Positions 47,053 through 55,433 of a stretch of DNA of 64,000 bases are shown piece after piece; the stretch's first letter is position 1; each line of letters opens with the position of its first letter. Location of the stretch: the NCBI RefSeq assembly GCF_003575965.1, contig NZ_QWJJ01000002.1:124001-188000 (forward strand), written 5' to 3'. A program made the translations under genes and the position numbers. The notes under the pieces were generated by a model, which was given only the letters and a program-made list of their open reading frames with translations, made no database searches and was not told the DNA's origin. The stretch is from Pseudooceanicola sediminis (GTDB taxonomy: Bacteria > Pseudomonadota > Alphaproteobacteria > Rhodobacterales > Rhodobacteraceae).

Positions 47053-47096
47053 CGCCCGCCCGTTGCGTGCCCCTTCCGGGCCGCGACGGGCGGGCG
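47053..47096. terminator. 15-bp hairpin between convergent gyrB and YdeI-like gene
   Basis: CGCCCGCCCGTTGCG pairs with the segment 47082-47096 over 15 positions with one wobble, around a 14-base loop. It is placed to stop both convergent genes. No T-tract accompanies it. Confidence 0.65.
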
Positions 47097-47098
47097 TC

Positions 47099-47719
47099 CT
47101 AGCGCTCGCTCGCGCCCTTTCCGGCCAGAATTTTGTCGCGGAATTTCGCGATACGGGCCACGCGGGTCGCAGATTGCTTTGCCCCGTTCAGATTGATGAC
47201 ATAGCTCCTCTGGCGGCCCGGTGTCAGCGCCCGAAAGGCCTCGTCCAGCTCTGCATCGCCCTCCAGCGCCTCGACCAGTTCGTCAGGGTAGTCCAGTGCG
47301 GCTTGCACCTTTTCCGGTTTGATGCCCGCCTCGGCATATCCCATCGCCTCTTTCAGATAGGACAGGATCAGTCCCTCCTGCGCGGCAACCTGCGCGGCGT
47401 CGTCAAAGCTGATCAGATTGGGATGGTCCGTATTCGGCCCCTGCCGCACCATCACCCCCGCGGGGTCCTTCATCAGGGCCGCATTGAAGAAACTGAGGCA
47501 GAAGTGCCTGCGAAAGGCCCCGATGATGACGATGTTGCGCCCTTCGTGCACATAGCAGGGGTGGCCCCATTTCACCGTTTCGATCAGTCCCGCGGCGCAG
47601 CAGATCCGGCGCAGATCGCTCAGGCCATTTTCCCACAGGTGCACCGAACACTCCGGTGTCGCGAACCGGGAACAGCGCCCGCAGCCCTGGTGGAAAAATG
47701 TCTCGATATCCGTGATCAT
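47099..47719 (-). CDS. YdeI/DUF1801-type protein
   Basis: A 206-residue protein resembling YdeI (OmpD-associated) family members. The N-terminal DUF1801-like half contains CAAGLIETVKWGHPCYVHEGRNIVIIGAFRRHFCLSF (described in parts: VKWGHPCY and IGAFRRHFCLSF). The C-terminal half has AFRALTPGRQRSYVINLNGAKQSATRVARIAKF, typical of the bacteriocin-protection YdeI helical end. It may sense or bind a small molecule; its function is not known. It is convergent with gyrB. Confidence 0.8.
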   Translation of the reverse strand: MITDIETFFHQGCGRCSRFATPECSVHLWENGLSDLRRICCAAGLIETVKWGHPCYVHEGRNIVIIGAFRRHFCLSFFNAALMKDPAGVMVRQGPNTDHPNLISFDDAAQVAAQEGLILSYLKEAMGYAEAGIKPEKVQAALDYPDELVEALEGDAELDEAFRALTPGRQRSYVINLNGAKQSATRVARIAKFRDKILAGKGASER

Positions 47720-47773
47720 CGCCGCCCCCTGCCTCGGCCCCCCTCTGGATGCCTGTGCCGCTATCTGGTCGCG

Positions 47774-48766
47774 TCAGCCTCGCCCCGGCACGCGCGTCCC
47801 GGCCCGCATCGGCGTCAGATTGCCGGGGCCATCGTCCGGTGCGGGAATGAATTCGGCCCGATCCTGCGGCGGCAGGTCGAACACGCCCTTGCCCCAATCC
47901 GCCATCCGCCAGGCAATCTTGGCCGCCTCGATCTTTTCTTCGCTCGAGGCCACGAAATTCCACCAGATATAGCGCGGCCCGTTCAGCGTCGCCCCACCCA
48001 GGGCCATGAACCGGGCACCCTCTGCCCCGGCCCGCACGCTGATCCTGTCGCCGGGGCGAAACACCATCATCTGCCCGGCGCGAAACACCTCGCCCGCCAC
48101 GGTGATTTCGCCATGAGTCACGTGAATGCCGCGATCCTCGTGATCGTCGGGCAACGGAAAGGCCCGCCCCGGCCGCAGCGTCACATCCAGATAGAACGCC
48201 TCGGAAAACAGCGTCACCGGGGCCGTCCGGCCAAACGCGCTGCCCAGGATCAGACGCGCCGTGATGCCCTCGGCCTCGAACATCGGCAGGTCCGGCTGGC
48301 CAAAGTGTTCGAACATCGGCGCGCGCTCCTCGTGGTCCTCCGGCAGGGCAATCCAGGTCTGGATGCCATACAGGCTCTGCGGGCCCTCACGCTCGGCACT
48401 GGGCGAGCGTTCGGAATGGCTGACACCCTTGCCCGCGACCATCCAGTTGACCTCGCCCGGCTTGATCAGCTGGTCACTGCCAATGGAATCCTGGTGGTGG
48501 AACGTGCCCTTGTACAGATACGTCACCGTGCCCAGCCCGATGTGGGGATGCGGGCGCACGTCTATGCCCTGCCCTGTCACCAGTTCCGCCGGGCCCATCT
48601 GGTCGAAAAAGATGAACGGCCCCACCATCTGGCGGCGCGGGGCCGGCAAGGCGCGGCGCACCTCGAACCCGCCGATATCGCGGGCGCGGGGCACGATCAC
48701 GGATTCGATGGCATCGCGGGCAATCGCCTCGGGGTCGGTCAGATCAACAGCAGGATTCCAGCTCAT
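47774..48766 (-). CDS. pirin-family protein
   Basis: Pirins are bicupin proteins; some act as quercetinases or redox-linked regulators. The 330-residue protein has the pirin N-terminal cupin with PRRQMVGPFIFFDQMGP and the metal-binding His residues in RPHPHIGLGTVTYLYKG and HHQDSIGS, then GVSHSERS, plus the C-terminal pirin domain (LNGPRYIWWNFVASSEEKIEAA). It is transcribed away from nasT; no functional link to nitrate metabolism is evident. Confidence 0.92.
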   Translation of the reverse strand: MSWNPAVDLTDPEAIARDAIESVIVPRARDIGGFEVRRALPAPRRQMVGPFIFFDQMGPAELVTGQGIDVRPHPHIGLGTVTYLYKGTFHHQDSIGSDQLIKPGEVNWMVAGKGVSHSERSPSAEREGPQSLYGIQTWIALPEDHEERAPMFEHFGQPDLPMFEAEGITARLILGSAFGRTAPVTLFSEAFYLDVTLRPGRAFPLPDDHEDRGIHVTHGEITVAGEVFRAGQMMVFRPGDRISVRAGAEGARFMALGGATLNGPRYIWWNFVASSEEKIEAAKIAWRMADWGKGVFDLPPQDRAEFIPAPDDGPGNLTPMRAGTRVPGRG

Positions 48767-49037
48767 GACATTCTCCTCTCGCTAAGGAAAATGTACCCGT
48801 TTCGCACCACTTTGCATCCCCGCAATCGCGCACATATCACCTGCGTGCGGCGTCATGGGCCGCCATCGTCCGCACATCGGGCCACGGGCAGCGCGCTGGC
48901 AGCGCCCTCGCAGCGCCGCGGCGCAGGGCCCGGCAGTTGCCGGTTTCTTGGGCAGCGACATCGATTGTCGGCACGGCCTCCGGCGCTTGATGGAATCCCC
49001 GTTTACTTCCTGTGACCTTCCGCGACATTTCGAGGTC
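48767..49037. promoter_or_regulatory. divergent pirin / nasT promoter region
   Basis: A 271-base gap with no gene. It should hold promoters for pirin and nasTS. A weak TTGCAT-N17-TATCAC match lies at 48812-48840 on the plus strand. No clear NtrC-type TGCAC-N5-GTGCA pair could be identified. Confidence 0.35.
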
Positions 49038-49622
49038 ATGCCGGACAAGCTCTCCATCATCGTCGTCGAACCGGATCGCGACCGGGCGCTGTTGATCGTC
49101 GACAGCCTGCGCGGTGCTGGCGATTACGACATCCATGTCATTTCCGAGGTGACGGGCCTTGCCCGCTCGATCCGCGCCCACAATCCCGACATGGTGCTGG
49201 TCGATATCGCCAACCCCTCGCGCGATACGATCGAGGAGCTGACCCTCGCCTCCGGCCCTCTTGAACGGCCCGTCGCCATGTTCGTCGACCAGTCCGACGT
49301 CGGCCTGACCCGCACCGCGATCGAGGCTGGCGTCTCCGCCTATGTTGTCGACGGGCTCAAGGCAGATCGCGTCAAACCCATCCTCGATGCCGCCGTCGCC
49401 CGCTTCAACATGTTTCAGCGGATGCGCACCGAACTCGCCGCCACGAAAAAGGCGTTGGAAGAACGCAAGGTCATCGACCGCGCCAAGGGCGTGCTGATGA
49501 AGGCGCGCGGCGTCAACGAAGACGAAGCCTATGCCCTGCTGCGCAAGACCGCGATGGATCAGGGCCGCCGGGTCGCGGACGTGGCGCAGGCGCTCGTGAC
49601 CACCGCGGGCCTGCTGGGATGA
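49038..49622 (+). CDS. nasT: ANTAR-domain antiterminator NasT
   Basis: NasT is an RNA-binding response-regulator-like protein that prevents transcription termination in nitrate-assimilation leaders. The 194-residue product has a pseudo-receiver domain (SIIVVEPDRDRALLIVDSL; Asp56 in LVDIANPS sits at the phospho-acceptor position) and a C-terminal ANTAR domain from about residue 130: ALEERKVIDRAKGVLMKARG, then DEAYALLRKTAMDQGRRVADVAQ. ATG 49038 has CGAGG upstream. It overlaps nasS by four bases. In the studied systems it is held inactive by NasS when nitrate is absent. Confidence 0.93.
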   Translation: MPDKLSIIVVEPDRDRALLIVDSLRGAGDYDIHVISEVTGLARSIRAHNPDMVLVDIANPSRDTIEELTLASGPLERPVAMFVDQSDVGLTRTAIEAGVSAYVVDGLKADRVKPILDAAVARFNMFQRMRTELAATKKALEERKVIDRAKGVLMKARGVNEDEAYALLRKTAMDQGRRVADVAQALVTTAGLLG

Positions 49623-50800
49623 AGGGGGCCACTCTCTCTGTCGGCTATATCGGCCTCGTGGACGCCGCGCCGCTGATCGTGGCGCAAGAGATGGGCTTCG
49701 CTGCCGAAGAGGGGCTGGACCTCGACCTGATCAAGGCCCCCTCCTGGTCCTCGCTGCGCGACATGCTGGTGTTCGGCCGGGTCGAGGCGGCGCATATGCT
49801 GGCGCCCGTCCCCGTGGCCTCCGCGCTCGGGCTCGGCGGCAACGGCGGGCCGATCTCGGCGGTGTCGGTGCTGTCGGTGAACGGCAATGTCATCGGCGTC
49901 AGCAACGATCTGGCACGGCGGCTGCGCGATGTTGGCCATGACTTCGCGTTCAACGATGCCCGCAATGCCGGTCTGGCGCTGATCGCCGCCAAGCGCCCCG
50001 ACAAACCGCTGCGCATCGGCGTGCCCTTCCCCTTCTCGATGCACGCCGAACTGCTGTACTACTGGCTGTCTGCCGTCGGTCTGCCCGCGCCGCAAGGCGT
50101 TCTGATCCGCACCATCCCCCCGGCGCTGATGGCCGATGCCATGGCCGCCGGGGAAATCGACGCCTTTTGCGTGGGCGAACCCTGGGGCTCCATCACCGTG
50201 GAAAATGCCGCCGGTGAACTGCTGCTGCCGACCCGTGCAATCTGGGCCTTTGCCCCGGAAAAGGTGCTGGCCGTGCGCACCGACTGGGCCGAAACCGAAG
50301 GCGCCCTGCTGGGCCGCCTGATCCGGTCGGTCTGGCGTGCCGGGCGCTGGCTGTCCGATCCGGCCTCCAAGAGCCTCGCCGCCGAGATCCTCTCGGCAGG
50401 CAATTACCTCGACCTCCCCGCCGAGGTGCTGGACCGTGCCCTCTCGGGTCGGCTGATCATCGGCCCTCGCGGCGACATGCGCGAGGTGCCGGGGTTTGTC
50501 GGCTTTCACAAGGGCACCGCCACATTCCCCTGGCGCAGTCAGGCGGAATGGATTGCGCTGCAACTGGCTGCGCGCACCGGGCTGGACCGCGATCAGGCCC
50601 TGCGTGCCGGGCGCGCCTCGTTCCGATCCGACCTGCACCGCGCTGCCCTGGCAGGAACCGAGGCCGACCTGCCCGGCGCGTCGATGAAGATCGAGGGCGC
50701 GATTCGCTCCGAAACGTCCATCGCCTCTGCCTCCGGTCACCTGTCCCTGCTGCCTGATACGTTCTTCGATGGCCGTGTTTTTGAGCCGACAGCCGAGTGA
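49619..50800 (+). CDS. nasS: cytoplasmic nitrate/nitrite sensor NasS
   Basis: NasS binds NasT and releases it on nitrate or nitrite binding. The 393-residue protein belongs to the NrtA/CmpA periplasmic-binding family: it starts ATLSVGYIGLVDAAPLIVAQEMGF, has GRVEAAHMLAPVPVA and the family's IDAFCVGEPWGSITV. It has no signal peptide, as expected for the cytoplasmic sensor. That and its tight coupling to nasT distinguish it from the transporter protein NrtA encoded next. The stop codon lies inside an inverted repeat (50797-50821). Confidence 0.92.
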   Translation: MKGATLSVGYIGLVDAAPLIVAQEMGFAAEEGLDLDLIKAPSWSSLRDMLVFGRVEAAHMLAPVPVASALGLGGNGGPISAVSVLSVNGNVIGVSNDLARRLRDVGHDFAFNDARNAGLALIAAKRPDKPLRIGVPFPFSMHAELLYYWLSAVGLPAPQGVLIRTIPPALMADAMAAGEIDAFCVGEPWGSITVENAAGELLLPTRAIWAFAPEKVLAVRTDWAETEGALLGRLIRSVWRAGRWLSDPASKSLAAEILSAGNYLDLPAEVLDRALSGRLIIGPRGDMREVPGFVGFHKGTATFPWRSQAEWIALQLAARTGLDRDQALRAGRASFRSDLHRAALAGTEADLPGASMKIEGAIRSETSIASASGHLSLLPDTFFDGRVFEPTAE

Positions 50801-50821
50801 CGCACAAAAAAATCGCGTCAC
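50797..50821 (+). promoter_or_regulatory. 7-bp inverted repeat at the nasS stop codon
   Basis: GTGACGC, an A-rich 11-base spacer, GCGTCAC. It overlaps the stop codon of nasS and lies upstream of the nrt leader. It may be a weak terminator of nasTS or an operator for the nrt promoter. Confidence 0.4.
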
Positions 50822-50925
50822 TTTGCCCCCGGAATGGGCAAATCGGGTCTTTGCCTGCGTTTTTGACGCCGCGCATCATCTTCTCTTTGCTTTTGTGGCC
50901 CGGCCCCGTCTAGATCAAGGGCGTA

Positions 50926-50945
50926 GGTAGGCAATGGCGCCCACC
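50926..50945 (+). promoter_or_regulatory. ANTAR leader hairpin P1 (loop AATGGC)
   Basis: GGTAGGC and GCCCACC pair with one A-C mismatch around a six-base loop AATGGC (50933-50938). A at loop position 1 and G at position 4 fit the known ANTAR RNA target. It is the first of two hairpins in the nrt operon leader. GGGCG/CGCCC (50919-50923 with 50938-50942) is an alternative pairing. Confidence 0.7.
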
Positions 50946-50977
50946 GAACCGAATTCTCCCACCGATTGGGTACGACT

Positions 50978-50991
50978 GAGCAAAGCCGCTC
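50978..50991 (+). promoter_or_regulatory. ANTAR leader hairpin P2 (loop AAAGCC)
   Basis: GAGC and GCTC close a six-base loop AAAGCC (50982-50987), again with A at position 1 and G at position 4. A U-G pair can extend the stem. The 3' arm and loop lie inside the terminator 5' arm, so P2 and the terminator are mutually exclusive. The linker from P1 is 32 bases. Confidence 0.7.
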
Positions 50992-51037
50992 GACTCTCTG
51001 ATGCACAGGCATCGGGGTAGGTCGATGTGGCTTTTTT
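50982..51037 (+). terminator. NasT-controlled intrinsic terminator of the nrt operon leader
   Basis: The 5' arm at 50982-50994 pairs with the 3' arm at 51021-51034 (ten main pairs, one mismatch and one bulged base), ending in GGC followed by TTTTTT. An inner hairpin GATGC-ACAG-GCATC (51000-51013) caps it. It ends 49 bases before nrtA and should stop transcription unless NasT stabilises P2. Confidence 0.8.
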
Positions 51038-51086
51038 CGTGTTTGCCCGGGCGGTTGTGAACCCCGGGCCATAAACGGGGTAACCT

Positions 51087-52454
51087 ATGAAGAACTTGAT
51101 CCTTTCGCTTGCTGCCACCACCGCTCTGGTCGCACCGGCCCATGCCGAAATGCTCGACCTCGAAAAGGACGTGCTCACCTTCGGCTTTATCAAGCTGACG
51201 GACATGGCCCCCCTCGCCGTCGCCTATGAACAGGGCTTTTTCGATGACGAGGGCCTGTTCGTCACGCTTGAGGCGCAGGCCAACTGGAAGGTGCTGCTCG
51301 ATGGCGTCATCGGCGGTCAGCTCGACGGCGCGCACATGCTGGCAGGCCAACCCCTGGCCGCCACCATCGGTTACGGCACCGAGGCGCATATCGTCACCCC
51401 CTTCTCGATGGACCTGAACGGCAACGGCATCACGGTCAGCAACGAGGTCTGGGACATGATGAAACCGCAGCTGGACACCGGCGCCGATGGCAAGGTGGTG
51501 CACCCGATCTCGGCCTCCACCCTGCAACCCGTGATCGAGAAATTCGCGGCCGAAGGCAAACCCTTCAACATGGGCATGGTCTTTCCCGTCTCGACCCATA
51601 ACTACGAACTGCGCTACTGGCTGGCCGCCGGCGGGATCGAACCGGGCTATTACAGCCCTGAAAACGTCTCGGGTCAGATCAACGCCCAGGCCTATCTCTC
51701 CGTCACCCCGCCACCGCAGATGCCCGCCACGCTCGAGGCCGGCACCATCTCGGGCTATTGCGTCGGTGAACCCTGGAACCAGCAGGCCGTCTTCAAGGGC
51801 ATCGGCGTGCCGGTGATCACCGATTACGAGATCTGGAAGAACAACCCGGAAAAGGTCTTCGGCATGTCCGCGGAATTCACCGATGCCAACCCCAACACCA
51901 CCCTCGCCATCACCAAGGCGCTGATCCGTGCCGCCATCTGGCTGGACGAGAACGACAACGCCAACCGCCCCGAAGCGGTCGAGATCCTGTCGCGCCCCGA
52001 ATACGTCGGCGCGGATGCCGAGGTGATCGCCAACTCGATGACCGGCACTTTTGAGTATGAAAAGGGCGACGCGCGCGAGGTGCCCGATTTCAACGTCTTC
52101 TTCCGCTACAACGCCACCTACCCCTTCTACTCCGATGCGGTCTGGTACCTGACCCAGATGCGCCGATGGGGCCAGATTGCCGACGCCAAGCCCGACAGCT
52201 GGTACGACGAGGTTGCCCGCTCCGTCTACAAGCCCGAGATCTACCTTCAGGCCGCCCGCATGCTGGTCGACGAAGGATTGGCGGACGAGGCCGACTTCCC
52301 CTGGGACAGCGATGGCTACAAGGCCCCGACTCCGGCGGCAGATGTGATCGACGGCATCAGCTATGACGGCAAGACCCCGAACGCCTACCTCGAGTCCCTG
52401 CCCATCGGCCTCAAGGGCGACCAAAAGGTCGTCGGCACCGAAATCCAGGGGTGA
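51087..52454 (+). CDS. nrtA: nitrate ABC transporter substrate-binding protein
   Basis: NrtA captures nitrate (and perhaps nitrite) in the periplasm. The 455-residue protein has a Sec-type signal peptide ([20 protein letters not shown]). The CmpA/NrtA fold follows: [26 protein letters not shown], then [15 protein letters not shown] and [16 protein letters not shown]. It differs from NasS in length, the signal peptide and an extended C terminus. It is the first gene after the NasT-type leader and is followed by two stable hairpins before nrtB. Confidence 0.94.
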   Translation: MKNLILSLAATTALVAPAHAEMLDLEKDVLTFGFIKLTDMAPLAVAYEQGFFDDEGLFVTLEAQANWKVLLDGVIGGQLDGAHMLAGQPLAATIGYGTEAHIVTPFSMDLNGNGITVSNEVWDMMKPQLDTGADGKVVHPISASTLQPVIEKFAAEGKPFNMGMVFPVSTHNYELRYWLAAGGIEPGYYSPENVSGQINAQAYLSVTPPPQMPATLEAGTISGYCVGEPWNQQAVFKGIGVPVITDYEIWKNNPEKVFGMSAEFTDANPNTTLAITKALIRAAIWLDENDNANRPEAVEILSRPEYVGADAEVIANSMTGTFEYEKGDAREVPDFNVFFRYNATYPFYSDAVWYLTQMRRWGQIADAKPDSWYDEVARSVYKPEIYLQAARMLVDEGLADEADFPWDSDGYKAPTPAADVIDGISYDGKTPNAYLESLPIGLKGDQKVVGTEIQG

Positions 52455-52497
52455 CGTAACCGCCCCTCGTCGCCGGACCTCGCCCGGCAAAGCACCC

Positions 52498-52534
52498 GCG
52501 CAGCGCCGTTCAGGGCACACCACCGGCGCTGCGC
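52498..52534 (+). repeat. first nrtA-nrtB intergenic hairpin
   Basis: GCGCAGCGCCG and CGGCGCTGCGC form a perfect 11-bp stem around a 15-base loop. It has no T-tract. With the next hairpin it probably protects the nrtA mRNA 3' end or lowers read-through. Confidence 0.7.
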
Positions 52535-52541
52535 GAAACAC

Positions 52542-52582
52542 CGAAGGGCGGGCCTGCGCACCGCTCCGGCGACCGCCCTTCG
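52542..52582 (+). repeat. second nrtA-nrtB intergenic hairpin
   Basis: CGAAGGGCGG and CCGCCCTTCG form a perfect 10-bp stem around a 21-base loop, seven bases after the first hairpin. No T-tract follows. Confidence 0.7.
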
Positions 52583-52656
52583 CACTGCCACAGGCACCGC
52601 TCAGATACCGACAGGATACCGACGTGCTTTTCGCCATCAGATCAGAGAGTTGAGCC

Positions 52657-53739
52657 ATGACAACAGTCGATCCAGATTTTGCACGTGTCCAGGCCAGGGC
52701 GGCCCGCCGCGCACGGCTTTTCACCCGCATCAACACCGCCGATAAATGGCTCAACGTCCTCGGTCTCGCCTGGGTCACCCCGATCCTCAAGGCCCTGGCA
52801 GGCGACAATCCCCGCGCCCAACTTGGCGATATCTGGCGGCTTCTGATGGTGCCCCTGCTGGCCATCGTGGTCTTCCTGTCGCTCTGGGGCTATCTCGCAC
52901 CCAAGGTGCAGACCTCGCTCGGCGCGATCCCCGGCCCTGCCGCCGTCTGGTCCGAGGCCGTGAACCTGAACCATGAGGCGCAGCTCACAGCGCAAAAAAG
53001 GCAGGATTTTCAAGACCGTATAGATAAACGCAACGCCCGTCTGATCGAACAGGGCAAGGCGGATCAGGTCAAGGACATCCCCTATACCGGCGCGCCCAGC
53101 TACTACGAACAGATCTGGACCTCGATCAAGACGGTGTTCTTCGGCTTCCTCGTCGCCTCGGCCATCGCCATCCCGCTCGGTATCGCTGCGGGTCTGTCGG
53201 TCACCGCCAACGCAGCCCTCAACCCGTTGATTCAAATCTTCAAACCGGTCTCGCCCCTGGCATGGCTGCCAATCGTCACGATGGTCGTCTCTGCCGTCTA
53301 CGCCACCAACGACGGCATGTTTTCGAAATCCTTCCTGGTTTCGGCAATCACCGTCACGCTCTGCTCTCTCTGGCCCACCCTGATCAACACCTCCCTCGGC
53401 GTTGCCTCCATCGACAAGGATCTGATCTCGGTCTCCAGAGTGTTGAAAATGAACACTTATACCAAGATCACCAAGCTGGTCCTGCCCTCGGCCCTGCCGC
53501 TGATCTTCACGGGATTGCGCCTGTCCCTCGGGGTCGGCTGGATGGTCCTGATCGCGGCCGAGATGCTGGCCCAGAACCCCGGCCTTGGCAAATTCGTCTG
53601 GGACGAATTCCAGAACGGCTCCTCCTCCTCCCTCGCGCGGATCATGGTCGCCGTCTTCACCATCGGGATCATCGGCTTCCTGCTCGACCGGGTCATGTAC
53701 GCCCTCCAGTCCCTCTTCACCTTCTCGAACAACAGGTAA
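52657..53739 (+). CDS. nrtB: nitrate ABC transporter permease
   Basis: NrtB is the transmembrane subunit of the nitrate importer. The 360-residue protein has an N-terminal hydrophobic segment (LLMVPLLAIVVFLSLWGYLAP) and then a BPD_transp_1 domain with about five TM helices: TVFFGFLVASAIAIPLGIAAG, PLAWLPIVTMVVSAVYA, and the ATPase-coupling EAA-type region around LISVSRVLKMNTYTKITKLVLPSALP. The long N-terminal region (1-150) precedes the conserved permease core. It is followed by nrtCD after five bases. Confidence 0.94.
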   Translation: MTTVDPDFARVQARAARRARLFTRINTADKWLNVLGLAWVTPILKALAGDNPRAQLGDIWRLLMVPLLAIVVFLSLWGYLAPKVQTSLGAIPGPAAVWSEAVNLNHEAQLTAQKRQDFQDRIDKRNARLIEQGKADQVKDIPYTGAPSYYEQIWTSIKTVFFGFLVASAIAIPLGIAAGLSVTANAALNPLIQIFKPVSPLAWLPIVTMVVSAVYATNDGMFSKSFLVSAITVTLCSLWPTLINTSLGVASIDKDLISVSRVLKMNTYTKITKLVLPSALPLIFTGLRLSLGVGWMVLIAAEMLAQNPGLGKFVWDEFQNGSSSSLARIMVAVFTIGIIGFLLDRVMYALQSLFTFSNNR

Positions 53740-53744
53740 GCACC

Positions 53745-55433
53745 ATGGCAATCCTCAGTTTTGACAATGTGAACAAGGGCTTCGGGACCGGCCTGTCCCG
53801 TGCCGAGGTGCTGCGCGGCATCTCCCTCGACGTGCAGGAGGGCGAGTTCGTCGCCATCCTCGGCTTCTCTGGCTCGGGCAAATCCACCCTGATGAACCTG
53901 ATCGCCGGGCTGGAATTTCCCGACAGCGGGACGGTCCGTTTCAAGGGCGCGCCGATCACCGGCCCCGGCCCCGAACGCGGTCTGGTGTTTCAAAGCTACT
54001 CGCTGATGCCCTGGCTGACCGTGATGGGCAATGTCATGCTGGCCATCGACGCCGCCAACCCGCGCATGGCGAAGAAAGACAAACAGAAAAAAGCGTTGCA
54101 TTACATTGCGATGGTCGGCCTGTCCCATGCTGCCACGCGCCGCCCTGCCGAACTTTCTGGCGGGATGCGCCAGCGGGTTTCGGTTGCCCGCGCCCTGGCG
54201 CTGAACCCCGAAATGCTGCTGCTGGACGAACCCCTTTCGGCGCTGGATGCCCTGACCCGCGCCAACCTCGCGGATGAGATCCTCGCGATCTGGGAACGGG
54301 ACCGCAAGACCTGCATCCTGATCACCAATGACGTGGACGAGGCGATCCTGCTGGCCGACCGCATCGTGCCACTGAATCCCGATGGCACCCTGGGCGATGC
54401 AATCCCCGTCACCCTGCCGCGCCCGCGCGACCGCAGCGAAATGAACCATGACGAAGGCTTCAAGGCCCTGCGCGCCCGCGTCACCACCTACCTGATGGAC
54501 GTCGGCATCCAGTCCCGGATCGAAGGCACACGCAGCCTGCCCAACGTCCAGCCAATCCACAGTCTGCCTGCCGCCGTCGTCGATGCGCAAAAGGGCATGA
54601 TCGACCAGAAATTCCTGTCTTATGAACAGCTTCACAAGGTCTATCCGACGCCCAAAGGCCCCCTGACCGTGGTTGAGGATTTCAATCTCAAGCTCAATCG
54701 CGGCGAATTCGTTTCGCTGATCGGGCACTCGGGTTGCGGCAAATCCACCGTGCTGACGATGACGGCGGGCCTCAACGCGATCTCGAAAGGGGTTATCAAG
54801 CTGGATGGCTACGACGTGAAAGGCGCCGACCCCGAACGCGCCGTCGTCTTTCAGTCGCCCAACCTTTTCCCCTGGCTGACCGCACGCGAAAACGTCGCCA
54901 TCGGCGTCGACAAGGTCTACCCCAAGGCCAGCCGGGCCGAGCGGCAGGATGTCATCGAATACTACCTCGAACGCGTCGGCATGGCCGATGCGATGGACCG
55001 GCTGGCGGACTCGATGTCGAACGGCATGAAACAGCGCGTCGGCATCGCCCGCGCCTTCGCCCTGTCGCCCAAACTGCTGCTGCTCGATGAACCCTTCGGG
55101 ATGCTCGACAGCCTGACGCGGTGGGAGTTGCAGGAGGTGCTGATGGAGGTCTGGAGCCGCACCAAGGTCACCGCCGTCTGCGTCACCCATGACGTGGACG
55201 AGGCGATCCTGCTGGCCGACCGGGTGGTGATGATGACCAACGGCCCGCAGGCCACCATCGGCAAGATCACCGAGGTCAAGCTGCCCCGCCCGCGCACCCG
55301 CAAGGCGCTGCTGGAGCACCCCGATTACTATCTCTACCGCGAACAGGTTCTCAGCTTTCTCGAAGAATATGAACATGGCGCAAAGGGCAAATCCGCCACC
55401 CAGGATGACACAGCAAAGCAGGAGGCCGCGTGA
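53745..55433 (+). CDS. nrtC: fused nitrate ABC transporter ATP-binding protein (NrtC-NrtD type)
   Basis: One 562-residue polypeptide carries two ABC ATPase domains. Domain 1 has Walker A GFSGSGKST (residues 40-48), LSGGMRQRV, and at the H-loop position ITNDVDEA, with Asn195 in place of the usual His. Domain 2 has Walker A GHSGCGKST (327-335), MSNGMKQRVG and THDVDEA (His482). It lacks the NrtA-like sensory domain of cyanobacterial NrtC. Both domains would pair with the NrtB dimer. It overlaps the next gene by one base. The frame is open far upstream into nrtB and is not the start. Confidence 0.9.
   Translation: MAILSFDNVNKGFGTGLSRAEVLRGISLDVQEGEFVAILGFSGSGKSTLMNLIAGLEFPDSGTVRFKGAPITGPGPERGLVFQSYSLMPWLTVMGNVMLAIDAANPRMAKKDKQKKALHYIAMVGLSHAATRRPAELSGGMRQRVSVARALALNPEMLLLDEPLSALDALTRANLADEILAIWERDRKTCILITNDVDEAILLADRIVPLNPDGTLGDAIPVTLPRPRDRSEMNHDEGFKALRARVTTYLMDVGIQSRIEGTRSLPNVQPIHSLPAAVVDAQKGMIDQKFLSYEQLHKVYPTPKGPLTVVEDFNLKLNRGEFVSLIGHSGCGKSTVLTMTAGLNAISKGVIKLDGYDVKGADPERAVVFQSPNLFPWLTARENVAIGVDKVYPKASRAERQDVIEYYLERVGMADAMDRLADSMSNGMKQRVGIARAFALSPKLLLLDEPFGMLDSLTRWELQEVLMEVWSRTKVTAVCVTHDVDEAILLADRVVMMTNGPQATIGKITEVKLPRPRTRKALLEHPDYYLYREQVLSFLEEYEHGAKGKSATQDDTAKQEAA

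Noticed and set aside
50881-50912. Sigma-54 promoter for the nrt operon (TGGCCC near 50896)
   Set aside because: The GG/GC spacing required for -24/-12 elements is not met.
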